64,000 bases of DNA from Auricularia sp. M13 (Eukaryota; Basidiomycota; Agaricomycetes; Auriculariales; Auriculariaceae). The DNA lies in assembly GCA_037042915.1 (NCBI GenBank), contig CM073194.1, forward strand, positions 2,046,001-2,110,000. The letters are read 5' to 3'. Shown piece by piece: positions 32,706-43,704 of this stretch (positions are counted from its first letter, which is position 1; each line of letters opens with the position of its first letter). The position numbers and the translations under genes are program-made. The notes below the pieces were generated by a model, which did no database searches, was not told the origin of the DNA, and saw only the letters and a list, made by a program, of their open reading frames with translations.

Positions 32706-33204
32706 TTTGCACTGTCGTCGCCTCTTTGATCCTGCAGTGCTTATCATGGGACTCGAACACTGGCTGCCTTGGTTCTGACTACGCGGGTCCTGCTTTACTC
32801 TGGAGACTACGTCTTGGCTGGCTGTTCTCCTGTGGTGCCACTACTCCGTGCTCGGTGATCTGCTGTGTCATCTGCTCTCTGTCCTAGCTCCAGCAATGTG
32901 CTCTGGATCTACACCGCTCCTGCTATACTAACCTGTAGACAGTCTATTCGTGTCACGATGGGAAGGTACGTGCGCTTGGTCACTTACTTTGCATGACACC
33001 CACTCAGTATTTTTCTCAGGCTGCGCGCGCTGTTGTAACCCGCTTGCGTTTGCTCTCAACTCGTGTGTAGACGCGCCGAGGGACATCCTCACCTTGCCAG
33101 CCTGTATTTACTAGAACTGTGAAAGCATGTCATAAATCAATGCTAAACTAATTATTTCTACTACATTATAACTGGAGAACGAATAACGGGTTCGATGAAT
33201 CACA
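32706..33204. other. Non-coding stretch between the right-hand modules
   Basis: No gene recognised; contains intron-like signals only. Confidence 0.35.
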
Positions 33205-33463
33205 TACGAGCCTTGGGAGAGGCCGGAGACGCGCAAGCTCACGAAGCTTTCATTGTTTGTCAAGCTCTGCCGAGCTCAGCCGAGCTCGTCAAGCTGCTCA
33301 AGCACTCAAGCTCGTCAAGCTCGGCAAAGCTTGAGACGCTTGACGAGCTCGCCCGAAAAAAATTAGGCGGACCTTTTGTGTACGAGCTTGAGTCGCTTGA
33401 GTGCTCACGAGGCTCGACGAGGCTTGACGAGCCTCGTGAGCAAAAACCAACTTTGCTGATGCG
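33205..33463 (-). repeat. Right flank repeat, GAGCTTG-rich (inverted)
   Basis: On the minus strand starts CGCATCAGCAAAGTTGGTTT, the same 20 bases as the left copy at 3438, and continues as a CAAGC/GAGCTT-rich tract with an AGGTCCGCC..ATTTTTTTC block. Confidence 0.75.
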
Positions 33464-33881
33464 CAGTCATATTGACCCTACGGGGAAGCTGAATGCAGTC
33501 TGCATGACTCATGCTGAGTACCTCTGAGTCGACAGGATAGGCGTCGGTTCGCCCTCGCAGCGGTAGCGTCCACCTTAACTCACTTCAACATTCGACATAC
33601 GCTGCATAATCTTCAACTTTTTGGCTGGTCTCAACATTCATTCGTTCGAGTTGGTCAGCGCACCAGTCTCGATTCTCATGGGCTGAAGGCATCCGAATTA
33701 ATTATATGTTTGAATGTGAAGGCTCTCATTTTTTTCAAGAAGGCAGCGGCAGTTCCTGGCCCAAACTTGATCTGCAGAGATTGTCTCCGAGAGTCCGGCC
33801 GATGTCAAACCTGTTTGTTTGTCCGATCGGCATTCTCCGCGACTTGAAACCCGGCCACCACCACGTCCAGTCTCCGCCAGC
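33464..33881. other. Intergenic, 5' flank of the F-box gene
   Basis: No gene recognised; outside the inverted repeat. Confidence 0.4.
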
Positions 33882-35860
33882 ATGGCCGTGTCAGCAGCAG
33901 CGGCAGCCGCATTTGCTATTCCGGGGACGAGCCACCCCGACTTTGTACCATCCACAGCGCAGCGCGCGCAGCTCCTCGACGCCGTTCAAGCCGACGCGCT
34001 CGCCGTCGACCGCATCCAGTCTCAGATAGATGCAGCACATGCCAAACTGGCTGAAATTCAGCGCAAGACGGACGAAAAAGTTGCTGCGTTGGCGGCTGAG
34101 CGAGATGTCTTGCGCCAGGGGATGCACAGCGCCGAATGCATCGCTGCCGGGGTGCGCAGGGTCCCCGTGGAGCTGCTAGCCACCATTTTTGCAATTGTCG
34201 AAGAACCGTGGACGGTAGCGGCCGTTTGCGTACGCTGGAGGCGCGAGGCACTCGCGCTGAAGAGCTTGTGGAACCGCATCAAGTTGCGCACTGTCGGTGG
34301 TCAGGCTAGCATGGATACCATTCGGCTTTGGTTGGAACGCAGCGGCTCTACTGGACCTCTGGATATCGACATAGAGCTTGTGCAGAAGGAGGAGAAGGCC
34401 AAGGTCCACAAGCACCCTGTGGCAAGTTTCTTATTTTCAATTTCAGTTGTGGGAGTTCCTGACGCGTGACAGCTGCCAGACGTGACGATCGTCCGCACCA
34501 AGTGCTACGGCGAGCAGTCGTCGCTGCATCCGCACTGGACACACATCAACCTGTACTACCTCTCGCAGCACATGCATCGCTGGCGGCGCTTCGTCTTCCG
34601 CTTTGACCTGCCGCTGCAGTCTGTCCCGGCGCTCATGGACCTCTCCGGTACGCTGCATTGTCTCGTTCGGGAATTTTCATTAACATCCCGCCAGGCGCGA
34701 CACCGCTTCTCGAAGAGTTTGAGATCAGCCGCATGCCGCCGCCCACGGAGCACACGCACGACCACATGCGGCACAACGAGCGCTGGACGTGGCTGCCGTC
34801 CGCGGGGCCCGCCGACGCGCCGCTCTTGCGCAAGCTCGCGCTCAACCTCGTCCCGTTCATGTGGACGGCGCCCTTCCTGACCGCGTCCTCCGCGCTCACC
34901 GAGCTGTCGTTCAGCAAATCCACGCGCGGCGGCAACGGCGAGGTCGCGCAGGCGGACCCGGTGTACAAGCTTCTCGCACACCACGCGCCGACGCTGCGCG
35001 CGCTGCGCCTCGAGATCGCCGCGCTGCAGCCGGCGTTCCTCCCCATCGCCGACATCGCGATGCCGGCGCTCGAGGAGCTCACCATTGCGGGCAGTGCGAC
35101 CCTGCTGAGCGTGTTCGCAAACATGTCTGCGCCGAAGCTGCGCGAACTCAGGATCGACGTCGAGAATAACGGCGTGGCATCGCTCGCGGCAACCATGAAC
35201 GAGTTCTTTATTCGCTCCTCCCTGCCCAGCGTGCGCACGGTGCACGTCGGCACCGTGCGCGGGAAGCTGCTGCCCGAGGAGACCTTCGGCTCTGGCGGGA
35301 TGGAGCTGGGCGACGGCGAGCTGCTCGCGAAGCTCGTCGACGTGCGCGAGCTCGGCATCGGGCTGCACCTCGAGGGCGCACGGCCGCTGCTCGCCGCGCT
35401 GGCCATCGACGCCAGCATCCTGCCGCACCTCACGCGGCTCGTCGTGCAGGGCCTGCGTGCGCGGCCGCAGCGCGTCCTCCACAGCCTACACGCCCCCGGC
35501 GGAGCAGGAGCGGCGGACGAAGCGATGCTGTCGCTCGTCGTGGGCCTCGTGCGCGGCCGCACGCTCAAAACGCTCGAGCTGCACGCCGCGCAGCCCGTCG
35601 GCGCCGAGCGCGAGGAGTGGCTGCGCAAGCGCGTCGAGGATCTCCGCATCGTCCTCCCGCCCGGCGTCGGCGCTGGGGGCGGAATGACGAGTATGCTGAA
35701 CGGCATGCTGAACAAGGCTGCGGCGTCGTACTACCCGCCGCCGTACATGCATTCCGGTCATAATCTTCCGATGATCGCTCCGCCGCCGATTGTCATGGGC
35801 TACGATGATGAGGACGAGGGCACTGACGACGACGAGTTTATGGATGATTATGGGTTCTAG
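33882..35860 (+). CDS. F-box protein with leucine-rich C-terminal region
   Basis: Likely substrate adaptor of an SCF ubiquitin ligase. Three exons; introns end GTGACAG (about 34471) and CGCCAG (about 34694). N-terminus MAVSAAAAAAFAIPG, then a predicted helical segment (LLDAVQADALAVDRIQ) and the F-box, with VRRVPVELLATIFAIV and VRWRREALALKSLWNRI, as in many Agaricomycete F-box genes. The remainder is Leu-rich with irregular LRR-like units (LRALRLEIAALQP, LEELTIAGSATLL, LRELRIDVENNG), ending with an acidic tail (DDEDEGTDDDEFMDD). All joins keep frame, so the gene looks intact. An upstream ATG at 33819 would add 21 residues; 33882 is chosen because an Ala-rich start follows. Confidence 0.85.
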
Positions 35861-36292
35861 CTCTGAATAGGGAAGCTGGGAATCCATGTTGTACATTAGG
35901 GATTGAATCTCATTTCTTATTGCGCACTTCGTTATGAACGTGAAGTGGGTCGGGCACAACCTTAGTTGCCCCCAATACAGGTCCCAACTGGAGAACTGAC
36001 AGTCACACAGCGGTGTTCGTGAGATATATAACTTGCTCATCAGATTTCGAGAGCGTTTGGCGAATGCATTCGACATTGGGTTCTTTTTTTTGTGGAGCTC
36101 TACTAGATAGTCTGCAAGGACATAGTGCCACGCTCAGATATATATGCCGTACCCATGTTGCCACGAGCTTGCACGTTTAAACCTCCTCCTGGAGAAATGC
36201 CTCTGCGCACCCCTTGCGAGGTAGTGAAGGACTCGGGCCGCTTCTAATTGACAGCAAACCCATATACAATCAACAATTGCACTACTGCTACA
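35861..36292. other. Intergenic (convergent 3' ends)
   Basis: Space between two convergent genes; no feature recognised. Confidence 0.5.
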
Positions 36293-37449
36293 CTAAGATA
36301 CCCAAGTGGCCCAGGTTGTGTTGCCTCGCAAGGCGTTCACAATTTCCCTCGCCACGATACGATCGGCCTGTTCGCTAGGATGCAGTTCGTCCCACCACAG
36401 GAAGCTATCACGGTCAGTTCCTTCCGCTGGAGGAGGACAGCTTCCGCCCACGGGTCCTCCTCCTAGTTCATGTTCGCACTGCTTGGCCGCTCCCGTCACA
36501 TTCAGCGGGGCGGTGCCGTTTAGATATCCTTCGGGGTGGTTGTACATATCCGCAAATAATGAGTGCGTGTCGAACAAGGCTTTCAGTGCGATTGATGAGC
36601 GATTTGCATTTCATTGTGCGCTATGGAGAGCTCACCGATCCTTGCATCCGGAAGAAACGGCGCGAGTGCACGCAGCAGGACCGAGCTCAGTGTATTGCCA
36701 GCGCTCACGAGCTCGGTCATGAAGAGCGACCATTCTGTGGTATTCCTCTCAAGGTTCCACATGCCGCATGGACGACTATCCGGTGAGTATAGCGGCGTAA
36801 GTTCCAAGGGGATCATCTGAGAGCGCATAATCAGCCTGAGTATAAGGAAACGGATGTGCCTCTGCATGGTCCTACGTTCATGAAGATGAAGTTTCGAGCA
36901 CCCAGGCCGTACATAACTGCGACCCAATCGACGGCACACACAGTAACGTTAACTATAGTCACACCCGGCGGGGCAGTCCCTGTGATGAGGCCTCCTTCGA
37001 CGCCCACTGCAAACAGCGTCAGATCTTGAAGCCGTGCGAAGCTCAGAGGAGATGACTCACCATCATTGGTCCCTATCCACAACGTATAGACGGTCTCCGC
37101 GGGGTCTGGCTGAGGCTGCTCAGCCTTGAATGCAGGAATCTGATACTGCATGACGGGAGGTTGCGTTCGGGGCGTGATATGGCTGCTACATGTTGCACCG
37201 GAGACTGCGAACGGGTGCAGCGTGAGGTTTGCATAGCCTGCGGCGTAGACAGGCCATGCCACGCCTCCGTCGTGCGGCCTCGCCGCATCCGTGTACGAGT
37301 CGCCGCTGCATAACAGAATAGTCAAGTGAGCATTGGGCAACGAGCATAGTGTCAAGGACAAACAAGGTAACGATGTGCTTGAACTGTGGAAGTGGCTCCG
37401 CAGCCCAGGTGAGAGGAAGGACGATGAAGAGACCGACTAGTGCGAGCAT
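36293..37449 (-). CDS. CE16-type GDSL acetylesterase (copy 1)
   Basis: Secreted SGNH-fold esterase, probably removing acetyl groups from plant polysaccharide fragments. Signal peptide MLALVGLFIVLPLTWA, then LPQFKHIVTL up to an intron that splits the codon before GDSYTD (block I, catalytic Ser). Exon 2 continues VAWPVYAAGYANLTLHPF and GATCSS, ending at IGTNDG (block III Asn). Exon 3 has VIV-type CAVDWVAVMYGLGARNF. Exon 4 starts MIPLELTPLYSPDS. Exon 5 has YLNGTAPLNVTGAA and DELHPSEQADRIVAREI (Asp and His of the triad), ending ATWVS. All five exons are consistent; intact. Intron positions match the other copies of the cluster. Confidence 0.85.
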
Positions 37450-37620
37450 GAGGAACAAGATTGATGAGATGGTGCTGCCACTCGTTCAGTAGACAGTTAT
37501 AAGGCTCCAGACGCGCTTCTCCGGGTCCTAGCAACATGCCTGAAATAGCTACTCCGTGCGGGTCAGCCTGCTGTCAGCTGCTTTAAATGGTAAACAGCAC
37601 ATCGTCAACGCAGATTGCAT

Positions 37621-38326
37621 CTAGGCTTCGGAAATGGCAGCGTGATCTTCAGGCTTCACGCCTTTTCCTTGCGGTGCTGGAGAGACGGAATCTGCGATGC
37701 GTGAAGCAGATGTCACTGGCTGCGAGCAGCGAGGCGATGACTGACTGAAAGCGGCAGCGAAGAGCGCAAGGGCGAGAAGCTCGGCCCGGACGCCCAAACA
37801 ACACTTCGCCATCTGCGGACATCGGTGTATCGCACCCTTTTGTATAACAAATCGGCAGGAGATCCATCTCATACATCCCTTGGATGCGGACTGGTGCGAC
37901 CCTGACGGTAGGAGCACGTGAATGCACGCACATCTATATAATGTCCATGCGCCAGCAGTGGAAATATCACCAAAAGATGTAGAAGATGTGCGTTCCTCGC
38001 ATGACCTCCTAATCAAGCTGACGGCGAGGAGCAAGACGTAGCGGAGTTCTGACGATACTAGTATTTGATGAGGATGTCGCGGTGCAGGAGACGCCGTGCG
38101 AACGACTTGATCATAGGGCCGAGGACCGATAGGCGCCTTTGTCGGCCACAGAAGCAAGGGCGATGCGCATCGAGGAACAGCCAATATGAGTGCAAGAAAA
38201 AAATATGGCATCATGCACAACAGAACCGGGATGTCGAGACGTAGGCATATTTATGACAATTGCTGCAGATGCGGCCCCATAATAGATTGAGCAGAGAAGC
38301 AAAACATGGTAGATGTAGAAGGACAA
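37621..38326 (-). CDS. Unrecognised gene, probably membrane or secreted
   Basis: On the minus strand a hydrophobic segment (VLSFYIYHVLLLCSIYYG) preceded by RGKLR is followed by further exons with DLLPICYTKGCDTPMS and a polar C-terminus (SVSPAPQGKGVKPEDH) ending at 37621. Exon joins are unclear, and the segment 38378-38923 upstream on the same strand may belong to it. The preceding residues YENKAQANSRGKL argue for an internal transmembrane helix rather than a signal peptide. No family recognised. Confidence 0.3.
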
Positions 38327-38869
38327 GACGCGGAGTTTGCCGCGCGAATTGGCCTGGGCTTTGTTCTCGTACCCTACCTACCTTACTACCGTCGAACCCG
38401 GCAGATTATACTGTTTCTTCATGCTTTCAGGCGGTGTGTAAGGAGCAACTGTGCTAGATGACGACCGCGGCGCTGCCAATCGAAACACGACGCGCTCGAG
38501 CGTCGGAACTCTGACATTTTCTACCCGCCGTTGTATCAGAATATGCGTCGCCATGCTGTCGCCGTCGCTGCATGCACATACTGCACCTGGATGCGTCCAG
38601 GCCTTGCGTTCAACACAAGGCTCAGGTCTGTTATCCGCCACCGATAGCGCCACTGGCGCAGAATATGAGCCCGGTTTGATCGGGATCGTTAGTTCGTACG
38701 TGTTCCTGGATTCGTTTTGGAAATCTTTGACGGGCATTCGCAGGCGTCTATCACGTCGAGCGAAATGCTTGCATGATAGAAAAGCCCAGCGCCACAGATA
38801 CTGCGGAGCTTCCCCCAGCAGCTTTTCCCCAGGTCCAGCATGCATGCCCAATCGCTCATTTTGCAGCTC

Positions 38870-40016
38870 ATGCGCGGCGTCGATTCGTTCCTGGGGCCCA
38901 GCTCGCCGACGGCTCTGCCCCAATTCAAAAACCTCGTTGTCTTGTGAGTGTTAGTCTTTCAGTGCGACGGCGACGGCGATGTTGAGCGACGCTTGCAACA
39001 GCGACTCGTTCTCTGACACGACGATCGCTCTCAATGGCGGCGCCACCTGGCCTGTCTACCTCTCTCGCTATGCCGACCTGACGCTTCACTCCTTCGCGCG
39101 CGGAGGCGCCACTTGCAGCGACAACTGGAAGCTCATGCCCGGTCTTTCCGTCATGGAATTCCAGATACCTGCATTTGATAATAAGACGCTCGCTCTTCCC
39201 GCCGACGAGACCGTGTACTCGCTCTGGATTGGGACGAACGATGGTGCGGACTTCCTGCGCCGGACAAAGATTGCAGCCTCTTATCTCGGGATCCTTCATT
39301 TTAGCTGGTGCAGGTGCGCTCCTCACGGGGAGTGCGCCAGGATATACCATCGTCGATGCGACCAAGTGCGCCGTAGACTGGGTCCGGCTCATGTACGAGC
39401 GCGGCGCACGCTACTTCGTTTTCCAAAACGTACGCCAGTCTCTGACAAAGCGCGGATGGCATAGTCAACATATTTGATCTCTCTAGATGGTTCCTCTGCA
39501 GCTCATTCCCATGTATGCCCCAGACGCCCATCACAACTATGTCATGGGCTACACATGGAGACGCGAGCGCGATCCCGTCGTATGGCACCACGGCATGACC
39601 GAGCTCGTTGCCGCGCGCAATGCGCTCGCACCCTACATGCTCCGAGAACTCGCAAGCACCTTACCCGAAGCGCATATCGGTACGTTGTTTTTGCGCGTTA
39701 TCTCATTTGTGCGACTCACATGGCGTCAGCGCTCTTTGACTCCCACGCGCTCTTCATGGATATAATTCATCATCCTGATCAGTACCTCAACGGCACGGCC
39801 CCGCCAAACGTCGTCAGTGCCATCGCAGAATGCGCGTACGAAGTGAACGGCGGTCCCGTCGGCGGAAAGTGCCCTGAACCGGTGCAGGGCACTGACAGGG
39901 ACAGCTATCTCTGGTACGACGAGCTGCACCCGAGCGAACAGGCAGACCGGATCGTGGCGCGTGAACTCGCTGCCGCGCTGAAGGGCGACACAAAATGGGC
40001 AACATGGATATCCTGA
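38870..40016 (+). CDS. CE16-type GDSL acetylesterase (copy 2), altered N-terminus
   Basis: Five exons with the cluster's intron positions. Exon 1 reads MRGVDSFLGPSSPTALPQFK and lacks a convincing signal peptide. The intron before block I (GTGAGT..AACAG) yields F-D-S-F-S-D instead of G-D-S-Y-T-D, so the Gly of the nucleophile motif is lost. Then ATWPVYLSRYADLTLHSF, GATCSDNW and IGTNDG, TIVDATKCAVDWVRLMY, MVPLQLIPMYAPDAHH, YLNGTAPPNVVS, and DELHPSEQADRIVAREL, ending ATWIS at 40016. The later blocks are intact. It may be a neofunctionalised or non-secreted copy, or the true first exon was lost. Confidence 0.75.
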
Positions 40017-41376
40017 TGCCCTGCGCGAGGCTTTGCACAGTCGCATCTGTATCTGCCCTCTGAGAAGCATGCCTCTGCAATGCTTTCTCTTGTTTCTGGT
40101 CTGTTTTACTGCCGAGATTTGCGTTTGTGCAGTGCTCCCGGAGTCATTGCCCGTTACATTTTCACCGTCTCGCCTCTGGAATTTTGGATGTCGGCACTAC
40201 GAAGCAAATAGTATGATCAGCGCTGCCTGCGGCTGTCCGCATCCGTGTGACGTACATTAACCGCCTTGGCTCTCATGATTCTCTGCTTGAGAGAGGGGAT
40301 CAGGTTGTCACAGTATCAGAAGCGAAGATGTACGTGATCTGAGGCGCTGTTTTGCAACACAAGGACTTAGGATACATTGGATCGCACAGGATCCTTGCAG
40401 GTCTTTCGGAGTATTTCGCTTGAATAAATTGATACATGAGCACAGAGAGGTAGCTCTCTAATATCATCGATGCATTGTCTATGCATAAACTAGCCTAATT
40501 CTAACTGTGGTCGCCTTTCACTTGGGGGTGAACAGTGCGTTCCTTGTTCATTCAGCGCGCGTACCTGGATCTGCAACAGCGGGAAAGAGTTCGAGCACTT
40601 TGCCCTCAGAGAGGGTTAGCTGGCGAAGAGTGTCGAAGGAGAGCCGCTGAGGAGCAAATTTAGCAGCTTGAATTCATTCTGAGTAAGGAGCTGTGCATCG
40701 GATTCTGATCCTCGCAGGGCCATGATCTATTTCAGGCCCTTTAATTCGCAGTCTAGAGCACTGAGAGGCTTTGAGATCAGAGACACATTCTAACAGTACG
40801 TAAATACTAATTCATCCTATGCACTGGTACCAATGGTGGGGGTTTCCATCGTGGAGAGGCTGGGATTTTCGGGATTTGCTCTCGCGGCATCAACGCACGT
40901 GAGATCCACGTGCAAGCGCGCCGGCAGTCGCTATCTTTATCTCGCCGCCTCATGACAGGCTTTTCTTACCGCTTTACAGGGACAAACATGAGGCAGACTG
41001 CGCTGGACGTCTCTCATTGGGGAGTGAGCATTACCCTCGTTAAGCAGTCCATGTGCGTTACCTCAGAGCTTGACGATACTCCTACAGTCGTTTTGACTCT
41101 GTCGTCAACGACCTTATCACCAATAGCAGCCCACGTCCTCATTGGATGTTCATTTCGACTGCTGGCCGTGTACGAAAGCGAGCCTCGCTTTGTGGCGCGC
41201 GCGGGAGTCCGCGCCCGCCCCAATGGGTCGATACGAAGGGCCCGCTTGACGTCCCCGAACCGCACGCACTTGGACTGTGCCGAGATACGGCGCCAGAGAT
41301 TGCACGGAGAGTATATAAGGGCTGGTCTATAGTTCCTGCGGGCCTCCGCGTTGTCCCCTATCCGTCATCGTCGGAG
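40017..41376. other. Intergenic
   Basis: 1.36 kb without a supported gene; an open frame at 40910-41332 has no domain. Confidence 0.45.
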
Positions 41377-43576
41377 ATGTCGGATCTTGAACGCGCAGCT
41401 TCGGCCTTGTCTCCCGACCACGACCATGACCGCGACCCGACTCTCAGCCACACCGATAGCAGCGAGCACAAGAGCGAGGTTACGCCTGCGCCCGAGGAGC
41501 GCTACTCTGTATGGAGTTGGCACGAGAAATTGTGCATTATTACGCTCACAGGTTCAGCGAGCATGCTCAGGCGCGTCTGCAATCTACCAATAGCAAATGT
41601 GGCGTTGCTGATTGGCTGCTCAGCTCAATGGGGGCCAACGTGTACGCCCACTGCTACCTGGGCCTTCTGGAGTCTTCATCTGACGCTGCGCTGAATTGAA
41701 GCTACTTTCCGGCGCTGCCCAGCGTTGCGGCCGACCTCGGTGTCTCAATCGCGAAAGTCAACCTGACAATCACATCGTATCTCGTATTGCAAGGCTTATG
41801 TACGTGTATAAACGCATGTAAACCTGCGCTGACAGGTTCATCTCAGCTCCCATGTTCTTCGTGAGCTAGTGCCAACTGAAGGTTCCGCCTGAGGTCGTAA
41901 ACCTTTCGAACTCCAGGGTCCCCTCGCGGACTATAGAGGTCGAAGACTGGTACGCTCCCAGCACACGCTTCAGCGAATTCTAATGGACGCGTCAAATAAA
42001 GGCTTACATCTGCTGTCTGGCGATTGCAGCGGGTGCTTGCACCGGCATGGCGCTCCTTCCCAACGGCGCTTACGGCCTTCTCATCTTCCTCAGATGTGTA
42101 CAGTCTGCTGGAAGCGCCTCTACCATTTCAATCGGTATGATGCAATTGATCACGAGCGCGATGCCGGACTCATACGTATGCCAACCAGGATACGGCACAA
42201 TCACCGATATTGCCACGCCTGGAGAACGAGGAACGCTCATCGGGCTTATGTCACTCGGGCCGGTGCGTGGAATATCGCACTCCTTCATCTTTGTTCTCAA
42301 TTCCAACGAAGATGGCTGGGCCAGCCATCGGTACTTGCGTTCCCTCAGTTAGCTGTTCAACTGCTGATACGTATCTACAGGCCCTATCATTGGTGGCGCG
42401 CTGGCCGATAGATTCGGCTGGAGGTGTGTGGCTGTTATCAATCGAACACGAGAATGACGATTTAACGTTTCTGCAGAGGCATCTTCTGGTTTATGGCAGC
42501 ACTAGCAGCGGCGATCGGGCTTGCAATTCTCTTGTGAGCAGCTGTTCTCCATTCTGCGCACATCAAATGCTCAAGGATATGATAGCTTTCTGCCTGAGAC
42601 GCTGCGTGTCATCGTGCACGCAGGAGAGATTAAGCCTCGCTGGCATCTCCGCCCTCTCATTCCTGTCTTGACGCATTATTCTGAGAACGTTAGCCCCGAG
42701 ACTCTGCAAAACATGCCAAAGCCGCGTCGCAGGTCACCGACGTTCCTCAAGCAGGCAGACTGCCTTATGCTCCTGCTGAGCAACGCGTCCGGATTCACGC
42801 TCTTCCAGGCGCTCATGTCAAGCATGAGCCCGGTGCTTCTGTCCGCTTACCCGTTCCTTAACCAAACCACGGTGCGAATTCCGTCTTAATTATCCGTGAA
42901 GATACGGCGCTTATTAAGCTTACAGGTCGGGTTGTGCTACCTCGCCGTGGGGAGCGGGTGCGCGATCGGCTCCGTCGTGACCGGTCGCGTCGTCGATAGA
43001 GAGTTCCGCCGACAGGGCGGCAACAAGGGCGAAGCTATTCCGGTTGGCTTCGCGCTTGAGAAGGCGCGGTTGCGTATCCTACCCATATACGCTACGGGGA
43101 TGGCCGTCACTTCCATCGTCTATGGCTGGACCGTGGGACGGACCAGCATCGCCGTGCCGCTGGTGTTTCATTTCATCTGTGAGCCAGATAAATCCTACAC
43201 GGTACCATCGTGGAACTGAAGAGAAATCTGCAGTTGGCTGGTGTGTAATGGCATTCATGAATGCTCATCAAGTCCTTCTTATGGACCTCGCGCCGGGCCA
43301 GGGCGCAAGCGTCACCGCCGCCGTGAGTTTACCCCTCAACCGTTCTTGTCGATTTTATCTCACGCCATTGCGCAGAACAACCTCTTCAGATGTCTCCTGA
43401 GTGCGGGCATCGTCTCCGCTCAAGACCCGCTCCGCGCGGCAATTGGACTCGGGTGGCTTTTCGTTCTCTTTGCGGGGCTGTTCGTTGGCATAGTTGCCCC
43501 GATATTGGTCGTTGAACGGCGGTGCGGACCTGGGTGGAGGGCGAGGAGGGCAGGTATCACGCCGGCCGAGAAATAG
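41377..43576 (+). CDS. MFS transporter (DHA1-like), probably degraded
   Basis: Proton-coupled efflux pump family. N-terminus MSDLERAASALSPDHD, cytosolic and acidic, then YSVWSWHEKLCIITLTG (TM1 lead-in). Later pieces read YFPALPSVAADLG, LTITSYLVLQGL, LRCVQSAGSASTISIG, ITDIATPGERGTLIGLMS and GGALADRFGWR. A central loop carries MPKPRRRSPTF, and late TM segments follow (VGSGCAIGSVVTGRVVD, LRAAIGLGWLFVLFAGLF), ending AGITPAEK. The order fits the DHA1/Qdr type. Stops and frame changes near 41600-41900 remain after reasonable splicing (the expected APMFWGxLSDRxGRR stretch ends early), so it is likely a pseudogene or has a misread region. Confidence 0.65.
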
Positions 43577-43704
43577 ACGGCACAGGCGCAAGGAGGATCA
43601 CGTTATACTTAGAGTCACGGTGTGTAGAATAGAATGCGACGCTTTTCATGAACTTCAGCAACTCATTTCTATATCTGCCGCCGTAGAGACAGGCTACAAG
43701 AGAT

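Larger units (their letters stand above)
3438..33463 (+). mobile_element. Candidate giant Helitron-like DNA transposon (about 30 kb)
   Basis: Both ends carry the same two modules in opposite orientation and mirrored order. The outer one begins CGCATCAGCAAAGTTGGTTT and is rich in GAGCTTG; the inner one holds TAGGATGCTGT followed by TTAAAAAC palindromes. Between them, every recognised gene is on the plus strand. The content is a Helitron Rep/Helicase, ten dual OB-like paralogs, a second paralogous pair, an AT-hook protein and a fragment of a host isoprenoid synthase gene, which fits the gene-capture habit of Helitrons. No capsid, DNA polymerase, integrase or reverse transcriptase was seen. The classical Helitron 5'-TC and 3'-hairpin-CTRR ends were not located, so the exact borders may lie inside the repeats and the repeats may be independent elements. 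Several internal genes carry frame breaks, so the copy is partly decayed. Confidence 0.5.

Noticed and set aside
3438-33463. Reading the 30 kb block as a Polinton-like or viral element
   Set aside because: No capsid, protein-primed polymerase, integrase, packaging ATPase or reverse transcriptase seen; the only replication gene is a Helitron Rep/Helicase.
3438-33463. Exact Helitron ends (5' TC, 3' hairpin with CTRR)
   Set aside because: Several TC and CTAG/CTAA sequences occur, but none is supported by a clear terminal hairpin plus A/T target, so no precise end is claimed.
34556-35715. Long minus-strand open frames (308 and 360 aa) opposite the F-box gene
   Set aside because: Arg/Ser/Ala-rich shadow frames of a GC-rich coding exon; the plus strand has the F-box, LRR pattern and good introns.
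40910-41332. 140-aa open frame before the MFS gene
   Set aside because: No domain or compositional support; likely chance.
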